Shown here in pieces: positions 1-7,962 of a DNA stretch of 21,974 bases. The stretch covers positions 1 through 21,974 of the forward strand of contig URQK01000020.1 in assembly GCA_900549975.1 (NCBI GenBank), written 5' to 3'. Within the stretch, counting starts at the first letter, position 1, and each line of letters starts with the position of its first letter. Under the pieces are notes generated by a model, which ran no database searches, was not told the DNA's origin, and saw only the letters and a list, made by a program, of their open reading frames with translations. The DNA is from an uncultured Mollicutes bacterium. Its GTDB lineage: Bacteria > Bacillota_I > Bacilli_A > RFN20 > CAG-826. The translations under genes were made by a program, and so were the position numbers.

Positions 1-259
1 GAATATAGTTCAGAGTAGTGACGAATTCATTTTCAAGTGATTGTTTATATCTAGTTATTCGTTTATCATAATTAATATTGAAAATGTATAGTACCAAAAA
101 GGTGGCTAATAAAGTAAATGCTATTAGCTTAATATTTTTAAAATATATAACTAAAAATGCAATTAGACTATTAATTAGCACAATAGTTATAATTATTTTA
201 ATTGTTTCATTTTTATAATTTAAGTTAAGACTATTAATTTTATTTTTTAGTTTTTTCAT
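1..259 (-). CDS. TadC/TadB-like T2SF membrane protein, N-terminal part (cut by window edge)
   Basis: I translated this partial gene directly. It has an ATG at 257-259 and an open frame to the left edge (86 codons). The protein starts with a lysine/asparagine-rich cytoplasmic stretch, followed by two hydrophobic segments at about residues 22-36 and 40-58. It then turns into a charged helix containing 'SLENEF', the usual entry to the cytoplasmic T2SF domain. The start lies inside the end of the upstream TadB-like gene (20-bp overlap), which suggests translational coupling. Tad systems usually carry two such membrane platform proteins in tandem (TadB, TadC), and that is the main basis for the call. 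The T2SF core itself is outside the window, so the family assignment is an inference from context and topology. Confidence 0.6.
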   Translation of the reverse strand, partial: MKKLKNKINSLNLNYKNETIKIIITIVLINSLIAFLVIYFKNIKLIAFTLLATFLVLYIFNINYDKRITRYKQSLENEFVTTLNYI

Positions 260-938
260 AATTTATAATCTCCAAAGAACTAAAACAGTTTCTAAGCAAT
301 AAATGGATAGAAAATAATTCGAAAATAAAGAAAAATATAATCCCATATATAAACAAATTACTTTGTGCCATCATTATAAATACGTTTGTTAGTCCAAATC
401 GGCAAAACACAATAATCGCGGTAGAAAATCCCCATAAGATAGAACATTCATATATCTTTCGTGTATTTATTGCTTGCAAAGTAGAAACAATTTCAGCGTT
501 ACGTCTTAATTCTTCACGTAGTAATTCGGTCATTTTTAAAAAATTTCCGCCATTATTGATATATAAACGCAAAATATTTAAGAAGACTTGATAATTAGGA
601 AAAGTAAAATATGTTTCTAAACTTTTAAGATTTTCATAGCAATCAATTGAAACAAGTTTATTTAATTCTTTTTTTAGTTGCTTACTAGCTTGTAATGAAG
701 TATCTTGGTATGCTTTATCTAATGAATTAGAGATACTCAAACTAATTGAAAATGTATTAATGAAGTTATTACATTCTTTAGTTTTTTGTATAAACGTAAA
801 ATATTTTTTGAATTTAATATTAACATATAATGAATATAGGAAAGTAAAAACAGCAAAAACACCCGCAACTATATAATTATTTAAAGTAAAATATATTAAG
901 GTAAAAACAATACAACTAACTATTAATCCGATAATCAT
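240..938 (-). CDS. TadB-like T2SF inner-membrane platform protein
   Basis: The 232-aa protein has two N-terminal hydrophobic segments (about residues 2-19 and 22-40), a soluble helical domain (about 45-165) and two C-terminal membrane segments (about 168-190 and 193-216). The soluble part contains 'YINNGGNFLKMTELLREELRR', which matches the T2SF/GspF pattern of a Gly-Gly pair followed by a leucine- and arginine-rich helix. This family forms the membrane platform that couples the secretion ATPase to pilus or pseudopilus assembly. It lies 14 nt downstream of the ATPase gene and overlaps the next platform gene by 20 bp, as in tad operons. A competence (ComGB) or type II secretion origin is possible, but the neighbouring CpaF-like ATPase favours Tad. 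Confidence 0.72.
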   Translation of the reverse strand: MIIGLIVSCIVFTLIYFTLNNYIVAGVFAVFTFLYSLYVNIKFKKYFTFIQKTKECNNFINTFSISLSISNSLDKAYQDTSLQASKQLKKELNKLVSIDCYENLKSLETYFTFPNYQVFLNILRLYINNGGNFLKMTELLREELRRNAEIVSTLQAINTRKIYECSILWGFSTAIIVFCRFGLTNVFIMMAQSNLFIYGIIFFFIFELFSIHLLLRNCFSSLEIINYEKTKK

Positions 939-952
939 TGATTTTTATCCTC

Positions 953-1897
953 CTAAACATCATAAATTAGTTTTAAAGATAAATCGCTATTAAACACTCC
1001 GACTTGGTCGATATAGCGAATTAATATATTATCTTCATACTTAATTGCTACGTGAATTCCAATATCAAAAGCACTATATATTTCATGCATTAAAATTGAT
1101 GAATCAATAGAGTTGTTAGTGGTTTGCATAATCATTTGTAAAATTCTAGATGGTGCAGTTTCTAAATCTTTAGCGTGGATAGTAGTTATGAGCGGATGAC
1201 CAGTTAAAATAGAACGAATTATCGGGTACATTTCTTTTCCACGTGCTTCAGTTATTATTGTCCAGTCAGGATTAAACCTTAATGAATTACTTATTAAATC
1301 ATCTAAAGTACAATATGATGAATGTGAATCGTATTGCCAATAAGTTATATCCATGTTTTTATTATCAATTCCCACTAATTCTGAAACGTTATCAATCACA
1401 ATAATTCGTGAATTTTTTTTGCAAAATGTTAATAAATATTTTTGCAATTCGGTTTTTCCTGATCCTGTTTCACCGCATATAATAATTGATTTTTTCTTTT
1501 GTATAGCGTTTTTTAAGAATAAAAATACACTATCAGGTGTTGTTTTCATAATTGTATCAACATTAATGCCTTTGCTTCCTTTTCTTAAAGCAAATGTGGC
1601 ACATTTTTCATATGATTTACGACATATAGAACTATGTACAGCATTAAAACGATATTCTTGAATTGAAACATCTAAAATTGGAGTAGTTAATGAAAACATT
1701 TGCTCGGTTAGATTTGCAATCTGTCTAATAAAATTATTAGCGTTTTCTGAAGATAACCTTATATTTGATTTATGCTTGCCTTTATCATCTTGATAATAAA
1801 CATCTTTCCCATTATAAGAAATATCTGTTATTTTTTTATTAATTAATAATGGTTTTAAAAACGAACTATTTATATAGTCATATGCTTTGCTATACAT
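953..1897 (-). CDS. CpaF/TadA-type secretion ATPase
   Basis: The 314-aa protein is a type II/IV secretion ATPase that would power pilus or pseudopilus assembly at the cytoplasmic face of the membrane. Visible motifs are Walker A (GETGSGKT, residues 142-149), a Walker B region with Glu217 in 'IITEARG', and the His box 'TGHPLITTIHA' (232-242). The N-terminal 'LLINKKITDISYNG' resembles the start of CpaF/TadA ATPases, and 'SLRFNPDWTI' corresponds to the usual 'LRMRPDRI' of that family. It is shorter than most TadA proteins, which are often 400 aa or more, because the N-terminal region is reduced. The start overlaps the upstream gene by 8 bp. The CpaF-like motifs make a PilB/ComGA-type protein less likely. 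Confidence 0.88.
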   Translation of the reverse strand: MYSKAYDYINSSFLKPLLINKKITDISYNGKDVYYQDDKGKHKSNIRLSSENANNFIRQIANLTEQMFSLTTPILDVSIQEYRFNAVHSSICRKSYEKCATFALRKGSKGINVDTIMKTTPDSVFLFLKNAIQKKKSIIICGETGSGKTELQKYLLTFCKKNSRIIVIDNVSELVGIDNKNMDITYWQYDSHSSYCTLDDLISNSLRFNPDWTIITEARGKEMYPIIRSILTGHPLITTIHAKDLETAPSRILQMIMQTTNNSIDSSILMHEIYSAFDIGIHVAIKYEDNILIRYIDQVGVFNSDLSLKLIYDV

Positions 1898-2270
1898 AAT
1901 TTTCTTCCAGACTCAATTTATAACTTTTGTCGTAAGTAAAAGTAACATTGACTTTTACTTTTAATCGAACATTCACAGTTTTGCAAGCATATGTACAAGG
2001 TGTTAAATCATTATAATATGAATTGACATATAAATAGAATTTATCAGCAAAATCAACCAAATTATAACTTAGTGTTTTTGCTAATACATTAGATAAAGTC
2101 GTTAAATCAATATAGGCATCACTAAGATCAGCATTAAGTGTAATAGAGTTTTCTAATGATGTTTTTAAAGAAGTATAAAACCTTTGATTTATGCTTTCTT
2201 TAGCAGTCATATTTGTAAAACTATTAATTGAAAAAACAGTTATTGTAGCAACAAGAAAAAATATTATCAT
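1890..2270 (-). CDS. Small single-pass protein of the Tad-like operon (TadE/pseudopilin-like?)
   Basis: The 126-aa protein begins with a hydrophobic segment (about residues 2-15) directly at the N terminus. A helical region follows, then a beta-rich C terminus ('VRLKVKVNVTFTYDKSYKL') with a nearby cysteine pair (CTYAC, about residues 92-96) that could form a disulfide outside the membrane. This layout is what one expects of a TadE-like minor pilin or a pseudopilin, but I see no clear prepilin peptidase site and no diagnostic motif. The start overlaps the upstream gene by 4 bp (ATGA) and the end overlaps the ATPase gene by 8 bp, so it belongs to the same translational unit. The function is inferred from position only. 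Confidence 0.5.
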   Translation of the reverse strand: MIIFFLVATITVFSINSFTNMTAKESINQRFYTSLKTSLENSITLNADLSDAYIDLTTLSNVLAKTLSYNLVDFADKFYLYVNSYYNDLTPCTYACKTVNVRLKVKVNVTFTYDKSYKLSLEENYV

Positions 2271-3253
2271 TTTAATTTAACCTCAATTTCATTATCGTTT
2301 TGATAGTTATTACTCTCATCAATTTTTACACAGTATTTAGATGAAGAACAACTACCAACGTATTTTTTTAGTATATTTGTTGTCTCAACATTTGCATTAA
2401 TTCCTTGATAGCCAAGTGTATTAAATTTATAAATTGTCTTTAATATAGTTGTCTTAGAATTTTTTGGAATAAATATATTTGTGGTTGGTATAAATCCATC
2501 TTTAGGAACACGACTTAATAAAAGTGTTGCGGAATTGTAGTATAGTTTTTCATTTAATTCAAGTTGATATGTATTAGTGTTAGTTTCTTTTAAAATGTAT
2601 GAGATTTCTACATTTTTGTTTTCATCTTGTAATAAAGGAAAATTATCGTCAGTATCATCAATTATTAATAGTACTTCTTTATCATTTATAATATTTTCCG
2701 CGGCATATGTGCTTTGATATATTAGCTTTAAATTATTCACGGAAATGTAAGGAAAAGATCTAATTAAATTATTGTTGATAGAGAATTTAATAGACTCGTT
2801 ATATCTTTTTACATAGCCATCGGCATCACATATTTGTAAAGCATTATTTCTTACATAAGATGTTGAACTAGTAATAGTTTGAGAGTCTATTGTGGCAAAC
2901 AATAGAAATTCTCTAAGACATCGATATGTATCACTTTTAGCACTTAATAGTAAAGTTGCGCCATCTTTAACGTATGATGAACTTAAAAGTACTCTATCAG
3001 TGTGTTTGCCATCGATTGTAACAGTTTTTGAATTAATAATTGAAGTAGATCCATCGCTTTTTATTACTGAGGCTTCTAATATTACTGAACATTTTACACT
3101 GCTAATGAAGGTATATCTTATTACATGTGCTCTTAGCTTTTTATTAAAAGAAGTTATTCTAATATTTGCAAAGCGATTTTTTAACGTGGTTTCCGTTTTA
3201 GGAATTATATTGATACTAAATAAAAATATTGCAAGTAACTTTTTTATAGACAT
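2267..3253 (-). CDS. Secreted 328-aa protein of the Tad-like operon, unknown function
   Basis: The N terminus (MSIKKLLAIFLFSINIIP) looks like a signal peptide or membrane anchor: two lysines then a hydrophobic core of about 13 residues. The rest is rich in Ser, Thr, Asn and beta-forming residues, as in extracellular beta-sandwich proteins. A cysteine pair near the C terminus (CSSSKYC) may form a disulfide, and so may Cys residues in the middle. I do not recognise the family. It lies between the putative regulator and the small single-pass protein, overlapping them by 10 bp and 4 bp, so it is probably an exported or surface part of the Tad-like apparatus, such as a tip or pilin-like subunit. 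That role is an inference. The TGA stop overlapping the next ATG shows that TGA is a stop codon here. Confidence 0.6.
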   Translation of the reverse strand: MSIKKLLAIFLFSINIIPKTETTLKNRFANIRITSFNKKLRAHVIRYTFISSVKCSVILEASVIKSDGSTSIINSKTVTIDGKHTDRVLLSSSYVKDGATLLLSAKSDTYRCLREFLLFATIDSQTITSSTSYVRNNALQICDADGYVKRYNESIKFSINNNLIRSFPYISVNNLKLIYQSTYAAENIINDKEVLLIIDDTDDNFPLLQDENKNVEISYILKETNTNTYQLELNEKLYYNSATLLLSRVPKDGFIPTTNIFIPKNSKTTILKTIYKFNTLGYQGINANVETTNILKKYVGSCSSSKYCVKIDESNNYQNDNEIEVKLK

Positions 3254-3600
3254 AAATTGTAATATTTAAGAAACATAGTCATTGCATGTTTCTTCTTACG
3301 ATAAAAAGAACTACGAGAATACAAAGAAAACCACCAATCTTCATTACGATAATAAAATTCATTAACAATGAAGATACGATCACTTTCATCAAGACTAAAT
3401 AGCGCTTGTCTTACTTTAAAAAGCAAATACATATTTTTAGCATTGCCACTACTAAAATATGGATAATCTTCTTCTTTTAATAAAATACTATTACGAGCTA
3501 AAAAATTACTACTAAATGTTATATTTCTAATTTTAATAAAAATATCATTAATTTCTTCTTCCATACTCTTATATGATGCTCGTTTCTTATGAACGCTCAT
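3244..3600 (-). CDS. Small regulator resembling sigma region 4, first gene of the Tad-like operon
   Basis: The 118-aa protein is soluble and basic. Its second half reads like a region-4-type helix-turn-helix: 'LFSLDESDRIFIVNEFYY' (a helix preceded by a Leu/Asp/Glu turn), then 'WWFSLYSRSSFYRKKKHAM' (a Ser-rich recognition helix followed by basic residues). The pattern 'YS+S+(F/Y)YR.KK.A...F' is like that of small sigma-like or ArpU-type regulators of Firmicutes and, from memory, a Mollicute family annotated as MG284/MPN403. I could not confirm this. It has a strong ribosome binding site (GGGAGG at 3608-3613, 7 nt from ATG). As the first gene of the operon it may control it or serve as a specificity factor. 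Confidence 0.5.
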   Translation of the reverse strand: MSVHKKRASYKSMEEEINDIFIKIRNITFSSNFLARNSILLKEEDYPYFSSGNAKNMYLLFKVRQALFSLDESDRIFIVNEFYYRNEDWWFSLYSRSSFYRKKKHAMTMFLKYYNLCL

Positions 3601-3675
3601 TTTTTAACCTCCCATATAACATATAGTGAAGAAAAATAAAAAAAACGAAAAAAAAGTAAAAAAATTATATTTATA

Positions 3676-3704
3676 TTTAAAGTGAAACGAAATGTTGCTA
3701 TACT
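3676..3704 (+). promoter_or_regulatory. Putative gmk promoter and start-deciding SD
   Basis: The -10 box TATACT (3699-3704) lies 17 nt after a weak -35 (TTTAAA, 3676-3681). A start would fall near 3711, downstream of the first in-frame ATG at 3692, so that ATG cannot be the start from this promoter. The Shine-Dalgarno AGGA (3721-3724) sits 6 nt before the ATG at 3731. The -10 is reasonable and the -35 is poor. Confidence 0.45.
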
Positions 3705-3730
3705 TACGATATAAAAAGCGAGGATTCCTT

Positions 3731-4270
3731 ATGATTTTATTAGTTGGTGCTTCCGCAAGTGGAAAAACAGAAGTTGCAAAGTTGTTAAATGCATTGTATG
3801 GCATTAAAAAGGTTATTACTCATACTACTAGGCCAATAAGAAAGTCGGAAGAAAATGATGTGGATTATCACTTTGTTAGTAAAGATGAGTTCCTAAAATT
3901 AAAAGAGCAAGGAGCTTTTGTAGAAACAACACTATATAACGGTAATTTCTATGGTTCATCTAAAAAAGAAATTGCCGATGATAAAGTTTTAATTGTTGAT
4001 CCGAATGGCTTTAAATCTTTTTTAGAATTACATGATCCTCGTATTGTTACATTCTTTCTTGATGCAAATGAAAAAACGAGATTTGAACGTATGATTCTGC
4101 GTGGCGATAGCGTAGAACAAGCTAAATCTCGTATTGCTAATGATGAAACAAAATTCCCAGAAGAATTAAAATATAAAACCAACTATCAAATTGATAGTGA
4201 AAATATGACCTTATTAGATATGACAAATAAAATACATAACTTATATATTAATCATTTAAAAAATCTTTAA
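3731..4270 (+). CDS. gmk: Guanylate kinase
   Basis: The 179-aa protein (start at 3731, AGGA 6 nt upstream) would phosphorylate GMP to GDP with ATP in the cytoplasm. The P-loop is GASASGKT near the N terminus (residues 5-12). The GMP-binding region 'THTTRPIRKSEENDVDYHFV' follows the family pattern TTR..R..E..G.DY.FV, with the glycine before the DY pair replaced by valine. A later 'ERMILRGD' carries the lid arginines. It is shorter than typical Gmk (about 200 aa), mainly through compact loops. A longer in-frame start at 3692 exists but would place the predicted promoter inside the gene. It is divergent from the Tad-like operon and its last 23 bp overlap the 3' end of hflX on the other strand. 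A guanylate-kinase-like paralogue with altered use cannot be excluded. Confidence 0.85.
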   Translation: MILLVGASASGKTEVAKLLNALYGIKKVITHTTRPIRKSEENDVDYHFVSKDEFLKLKEQGAFVETTLYNGNFYGSSKKEIADDKVLIVDPNGFKSFLELHDPRIVTFFLDANEKTRFERMILRGDSVEQAKSRIANDETKFPEELKYKTNYQIDSENMTLLDMTNKIHNLYINHLKNL

Positions 4271-5483
4271 GTTTTTGTTTGTTATAAGTTGGTAAGTATA
4301 AATCGACTAAATAATAGTCATCAAACATTTCCATATTCTTAACATATCCTAGTTTCTTTAAGCAGTATAAGTCTTTAAAAACTGGGATTTTTATTTGCTG
4401 ATATTCCCAATTTTTGCTTAATCTATCAAAGATAAGTTTCATGATTTGCTCAATATCTTCATCAGTATTTAAAGATACTAATAATTCATTTTCTTTAGGA
4501 ATAAAAGGAATATTTTTGCATTCATCAACTTTATTATAAAGGATAATTTGCGGAATATTATCGGCTTCAAGTTTAATTAAAATATCTTCAGTGACAAACA
4601 AATTATTTATATAATAAGGACTAGAAACATCAACGACATTAATTAATAAATCAGCTTCTTTAATTTCTTCTAAAGTTGATTTAAAAGCATCCACTAGCAT
4701 AGTGGGAAGATGAGAAATAAAACCGACGGTATCGGTTAATAAAAAGCTAGGATAATTATATATATCAATTAGACGAGTAGAAGTTTCTAACGTAGAGAAA
4801 AGACGATCTTCTTCTAATACTTTTTTACTGCTTTTGTTATTAGATTTAGAAATTAATTTATTAAGAAGTGTTGATTTTCCAGCATTAGTATAACCAACGA
4901 TAGCTACAACTGGCAAATTTGTACGCATTTTACGCGTGTTTTTTCTTTGGATGACTAATTCATCTAATTCTTTTTGCTTTCTTTTTAAAAGCATACGATA
5001 CTTACTTCGATCTAAATCAATTTGTTTTTCGCCAGATCCTTTATTATGGGCAGAACCACCACTAGTGACTTGGGAATAATTAGCCTCTTTGTTAACAAGA
5101 CGATTTTTTAAATATTTTAAGTTAGCAATTTCAACTTGTAAACGCGCTTCTTTGCTTTTTGCCATAATCGAAAATATTTGTAGAATAACGCCAGTTCGAT
5201 CTAAGATTTCAACTTTAAAAATATGATGCAAAGTATCGTATTGCGTTGGAGTTAAATCAAAATTACAAATTACAAGTTCAATATTTTCGGATTTAATTAA
5301 ACGATGTATTTCATCAATTTTTCCAGTTCCTAAATAACTATTTATATAAGGTTCACTCAAAACTTGTGAAGCGATAAAGTTAGGTATAATGCCTAAGGTA
5401 AACAAAAGATTAAGCATTTCTTTATGCTTATATGAAAATTCATTTTTATCAATAATTGCTTCAATTAATAAGACATTTTCCAT
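4248..5483 (-). CDS. hflX: HflX ribosome-associated GTPase
   Basis: The 411-aa protein matches HflX in length and layout. The N-terminal domain contains 'YLGTGKIDEI' (50-59) and 'FDLTPTQ', followed by a long basic coiled coil (about 150-185) and the GTPase domain. That domain shows G1 (GYTNAGKST, 197-205), G3 (DTVGF, 241-245) and G4 (NKVD, 307-310). HflX splits stalled 70S ribosomes under stress and recycles subunits. It is the last gene of a four-gene operon, 1 nt after the stop of the ABC-F gene, with no clear Shine-Dalgarno, so its translation is probably coupled. The pairing of two ribosome-acting NTPases is a meaningful context. The 3' end overlaps gmk by 23 bp on the opposite strand. 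Confidence 0.93.
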   Translation of the reverse strand: MENVLLIEAIIDKNEFSYKHKEMLNLLFTLGIIPNFIASQVLSEPYINSYLGTGKIDEIHRLIKSENIELVICNFDLTPTQYDTLHHIFKVEILDRTGVILQIFSIMAKSKEARLQVEIANLKYLKNRLVNKEANYSQVTSGGSAHNKGSGEKQIDLDRSKYRMLLKRKQKELDELVIQRKNTRKMRTNLPVVAIVGYTNAGKSTLLNKLISKSNNKSSKKVLEEDRLFSTLETSTRLIDIYNYPSFLLTDTVGFISHLPTMLVDAFKSTLEEIKEADLLINVVDVSSPYYINNLFVTEDILIKLEADNIPQIILYNKVDECKNIPFIPKENELLVSLNTDEDIEQIMKLIFDRLSKNWEYQQIKIPVFKDLYCLKKLGYVKNMEMFDDYYLVDLYLPTYNKQKLKDFLND

Positions 5484-5484
5484 A

Positions 5485-7062
5485 TTATTTATTCATTAAG
5501 TCTAAATATTCATCGTAAGTCATTTCTTTATCAATAAAACTATTTTCATCAATATAAATGATACGATTAGCGACTGTTTGCATTAATTCGTGGTCGTGAG
5601 TTGTAAATAATAAAACACCTTTATAGTTAATCATACCTTTATTTAAAGCAGTAATTGCTTCAAGATCTAAGTGGTTAGTAGGTTCGTTCATAATTAATAA
5701 ATTACCCGCAGTTAACATAGTTTTTGCCATCATACAACGAACTTTTTCTCCACCAGAAAGAACATTAACTGGTTTAAGTGCTTCTTCACCAGAAAATAAC
5801 ATTCTACCTAACCAGCCACGTAAATAACTTTCGTGTTGATCACTCGAATAAGGACGAAGCCAATCCACTAAAGACTCAGTATGTCCTTCAAAATATTTAC
5901 TATTTTCAGTTGGTAAATAAGTAGGTGTTACGGTAATACCATATTTGAATTTACCTTCATAATCTTCATCTTCTCCTGCTAAAATAGCAAATAATGCATT
6001 TAATATATTGCTATTTGGTGAAAGAAATGCTACTTTATCACCACGTTTAAGAGTAAAACTTATATTCGAAAATAATCCTTTTTTGCTAAGGTTTTCGACA
6101 AATAATATATCTTGCCCCAAATCTTTTTCAAATTTGAAATCGATAAATGGATATCTTCTATTGGATGGCTTTAGATCAGCTAATTCGATTTTATCTAATT
6201 CTTTCTTTCTTGATGTTGCTTGTTTTGATTTAGAAGCATTAGCCGCAAATCGAGCAATAAAATCTTGTAATTCTTTGATACGTGCTTCAGCTTTTTGATT
6301 TTGATCTTTAGCTTGTTTTAAAAGTAGTTGCGAAGATTCATACCAGAAATCATAGTTACCAATATAAACTTGGATCTTTCCATAATCGACATCAAGAATT
6401 CTTGTGCAAACTTTGTTTAAAAAGTGACGGTCATGAGAAACAATAATAACAGTATTTTCAAAATTATATAAGAAATTTTCTAACCAACGTGTTGCAATTG
6501 CATCTAAGTTATTGGTAGGTTCATCTAATATTAAAATATCTGGATTGCCAAATAAGGCTTGCGCTAATAAAACTTTAACTTTTTGTTTTGAATCAAGCTC
6601 ATGCATGTATTTATCTTGTAAGTCGCCAGTAATTCCCAATGAATTTAATAATTGTCTAGCGTTAGCGTCAGCTTCATAACCATCTAGTTCAGCATATTCT
6701 AGTTCAAGCTCACCTGCTAAGATACCATCTTCTTCACTAAAATCAGGTTTAGCATATAAAGCATCTTTTTCTCTTTGTACTTCCATAAGACGAGGATGTC
6801 CTAATAAAACTGTGTCAATGACAGTTTCATTATCATAAGCGTTTTGGTCTTGCTTTAAAACGGACATTCTTTCTTTATCAGATATTGTTACTTCACCAGT
6901 GTTTGGTTCAATTTCTCCAGATAAAATTTTTAAGAAAGTGGATTTGCCCGCTCCGTTAGCGCCAATAATTCCATAGCAGTTTTGCGGTTGAAAACTGACA
7001 TTAACATCTTTAAATAAAACTCTTCCGCCGTATTGTAATGATACATTACTCACACTTAGCAT
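5485..7062 (-). CDS. ABC-F ribosome-associated ATPase (YkpA/YbiT type) with one degenerate ATP site
   Basis: The 525-aa protein has two ATP-binding domains and no membrane segments, as in ABC-F translation factors. Domain 1 has Walker A GANGAGKST (34-42), Walker B/Glu (D180, E181) and His210, but its signature is LDSKQK (156-161) instead of LSGGQ/E. The linker (about 240-300) is charged and helical, with 'FAANASKSKQATSRKKELDKI' typical of the YbiT/YkpA group. Domain 2 has a normal signature (LSGGEK, 435-440) and His489. However, the Walker A region reads SPNSNILN (348-355), with no Gly-Lys-Ser/Thr, and Walker B Asp is Asn459. A strong SD (AAGGGGG) precedes ATG, and the start overlaps the SDR gene by 17 bp. 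It probably acts on the ribosome E site, by family knowledge. Confidence 0.92.
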   Translation of the reverse strand: MLSVSNVSLQYGGRVLFKDVNVSFQPQNCYGIIGANGAGKSTFLKILSGEIEPNTGEVTISDKERMSVLKQDQNAYDNETVIDTVLLGHPRLMEVQREKDALYAKPDFSEEDGILAGELELEYAELDGYEADANARQLLNSLGITGDLQDKYMHELDSKQKVKVLLAQALFGNPDILILDEPTNNLDAIATRWLENFLYNFENTVIIVSHDRHFLNKVCTRILDVDYGKIQVYIGNYDFWYESSQLLLKQAKDQNQKAEARIKELQDFIARFAANASKSKQATSRKKELDKIELADLKPSNRRYPFIDFKFEKDLGQDILFVENLSKKGLFSNISFTLKRGDKVAFLSPNSNILNALFAILAGEDEDYEGKFKYGITVTPTYLPTENSKYFEGHTESLVDWLRPYSSDQHESYLRGWLGRMLFSGEEALKPVNVLSGGEKVRCMMAKTMLTAGNLLIMNEPTNHLDLEAITALNKGMINYKGVLLFTTHDHELMQTVANRIIYIDENSFIDKEMTYDEYLDLMNK

Positions 7063-7960
7063 ATTTATTTCCCCCTTCGATAGCTTTTTTCGTATTTATA
7101 TATAATTCGTTAGCGTATTTCTTTCCACTATTTTTTAATTTAATAATTTTTGGATAGCCGGATATTTGTCCGATACCTCTAGGGCCTAAAAAAGTATGAT
7201 TAGGATAATCTTTGCTAGCAAGTAAGGAAATACCTAAAGCGGCTTTTTTAGGAGAATGAACAACAAAGGACATTACCCATTTAGCAAGACTTTTAAACCA
7301 TTTCCAATATGAAACATTAGGGTTAGAAAATATATTAGTGGAACTAACACCAGGATGCATCATATAAATATTTAAATTTGTATTTTGACTTAAATAATAA
7401 AAATAATTTGTAATAGCGGTTTTTGATAATTTATATTGATTAAAAACAGATGTGTTTTCTTCTAATAAGAACTTATAATCTTTATATTTGGTATAACGAT
7501 AAACAACAGAAGAAACAATAATAATTTTTGTGTTTCCTAATCTATTTTTTATGTTTTCAAGCAAATAAAATAAACCAATATAATTTGTACCAATTGTAAG
7601 TGGATATCCATCTTTAGTTTTTAATCCTTTTTCCGGATGAAAAATACCAGCATTGCAAACAAGCACATCAATTTTGCTATATTTTTTAAATAAATTGTTT
7701 ATAAAATTATCAATTGACTCAAATGAAGATTGATCGTATTCAATAATATCAATTAAAGCGTTTGGATATTCTTTTAATACTTTTTCTTTGGCGTTTTGCG
7801 CTCTTTTTAGACTACGACATGCCATTATTACATTTGCGCCTTTTTTGGCTAATACCATCATTGATTCAAAACCAATTCCGGAATTTGCTCCAGTAATTAC
7901 AATGTTTTTATTAGTGACGTCTTTAATATTTTTTTCTATATATTTATCAATTCTTTTCAC
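7046..7960 (-). CDS. Short-chain dehydrogenase/reductase (classical SDR, retinol dehydrogenase-like)
   Basis: The 304-aa protein is an NAD(P)-dependent oxidoreductase of the classical SDR type. It shows the nucleotide-binding TGANSGIG motif (23-30), the NAG motif (103-105) and a complete catalytic tetrad: Asn126, Ser150, Tyr176 and Lys180 (YKLSK). Arg49 in 'ACRS' after the second beta strand favours NADP(H). Length and the 'GKGL..KDG....GTNYIGLF' region recall retinol dehydrogenase/WW-domain-oxidoreductase-like SDRs, but the substrate cannot be read. The start codon is GTG (7958-7960), only 2 nt after the stop of the small upstream gene and without a strong SD, which implies coupled translation. 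It overlaps the ABC-F gene by 17 bp. Confidence 0.85.
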   Translation of the reverse strand: MKRIDKYIEKNIKDVTNKNIVITGANSGIGFESMMVLAKKGANVIMACRSLKRAQNAKEKVLKEYPNALIDIIEYDQSSFESIDNFINNLFKKYSKIDVLVCNAGIFHPEKGLKTKDGYPLTIGTNYIGLFYLLENIKNRLGNTKIIIVSSVVYRYTKYKDYKFLLEENTSVFNQYKLSKTAITNYFYYLSQNTNLNIYMMHPGVSSTNIFSNPNVSYWKWFKSLAKWVMSFVVHSPKKAALGISLLASKDYPNHTFLGPRGIGQISGYPKIIKLKNSGKKYANELYINTKKAIEGGNKYAKCE

Positions 7961-7962
7961 AA

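Noticed and set aside
3604..3804. Minus-strand 66-aa frame over the gmk start
   Set aside because: It is antisense to the gmk start and the divergent promoter region, low complexity, and has no Shine-Dalgarno.
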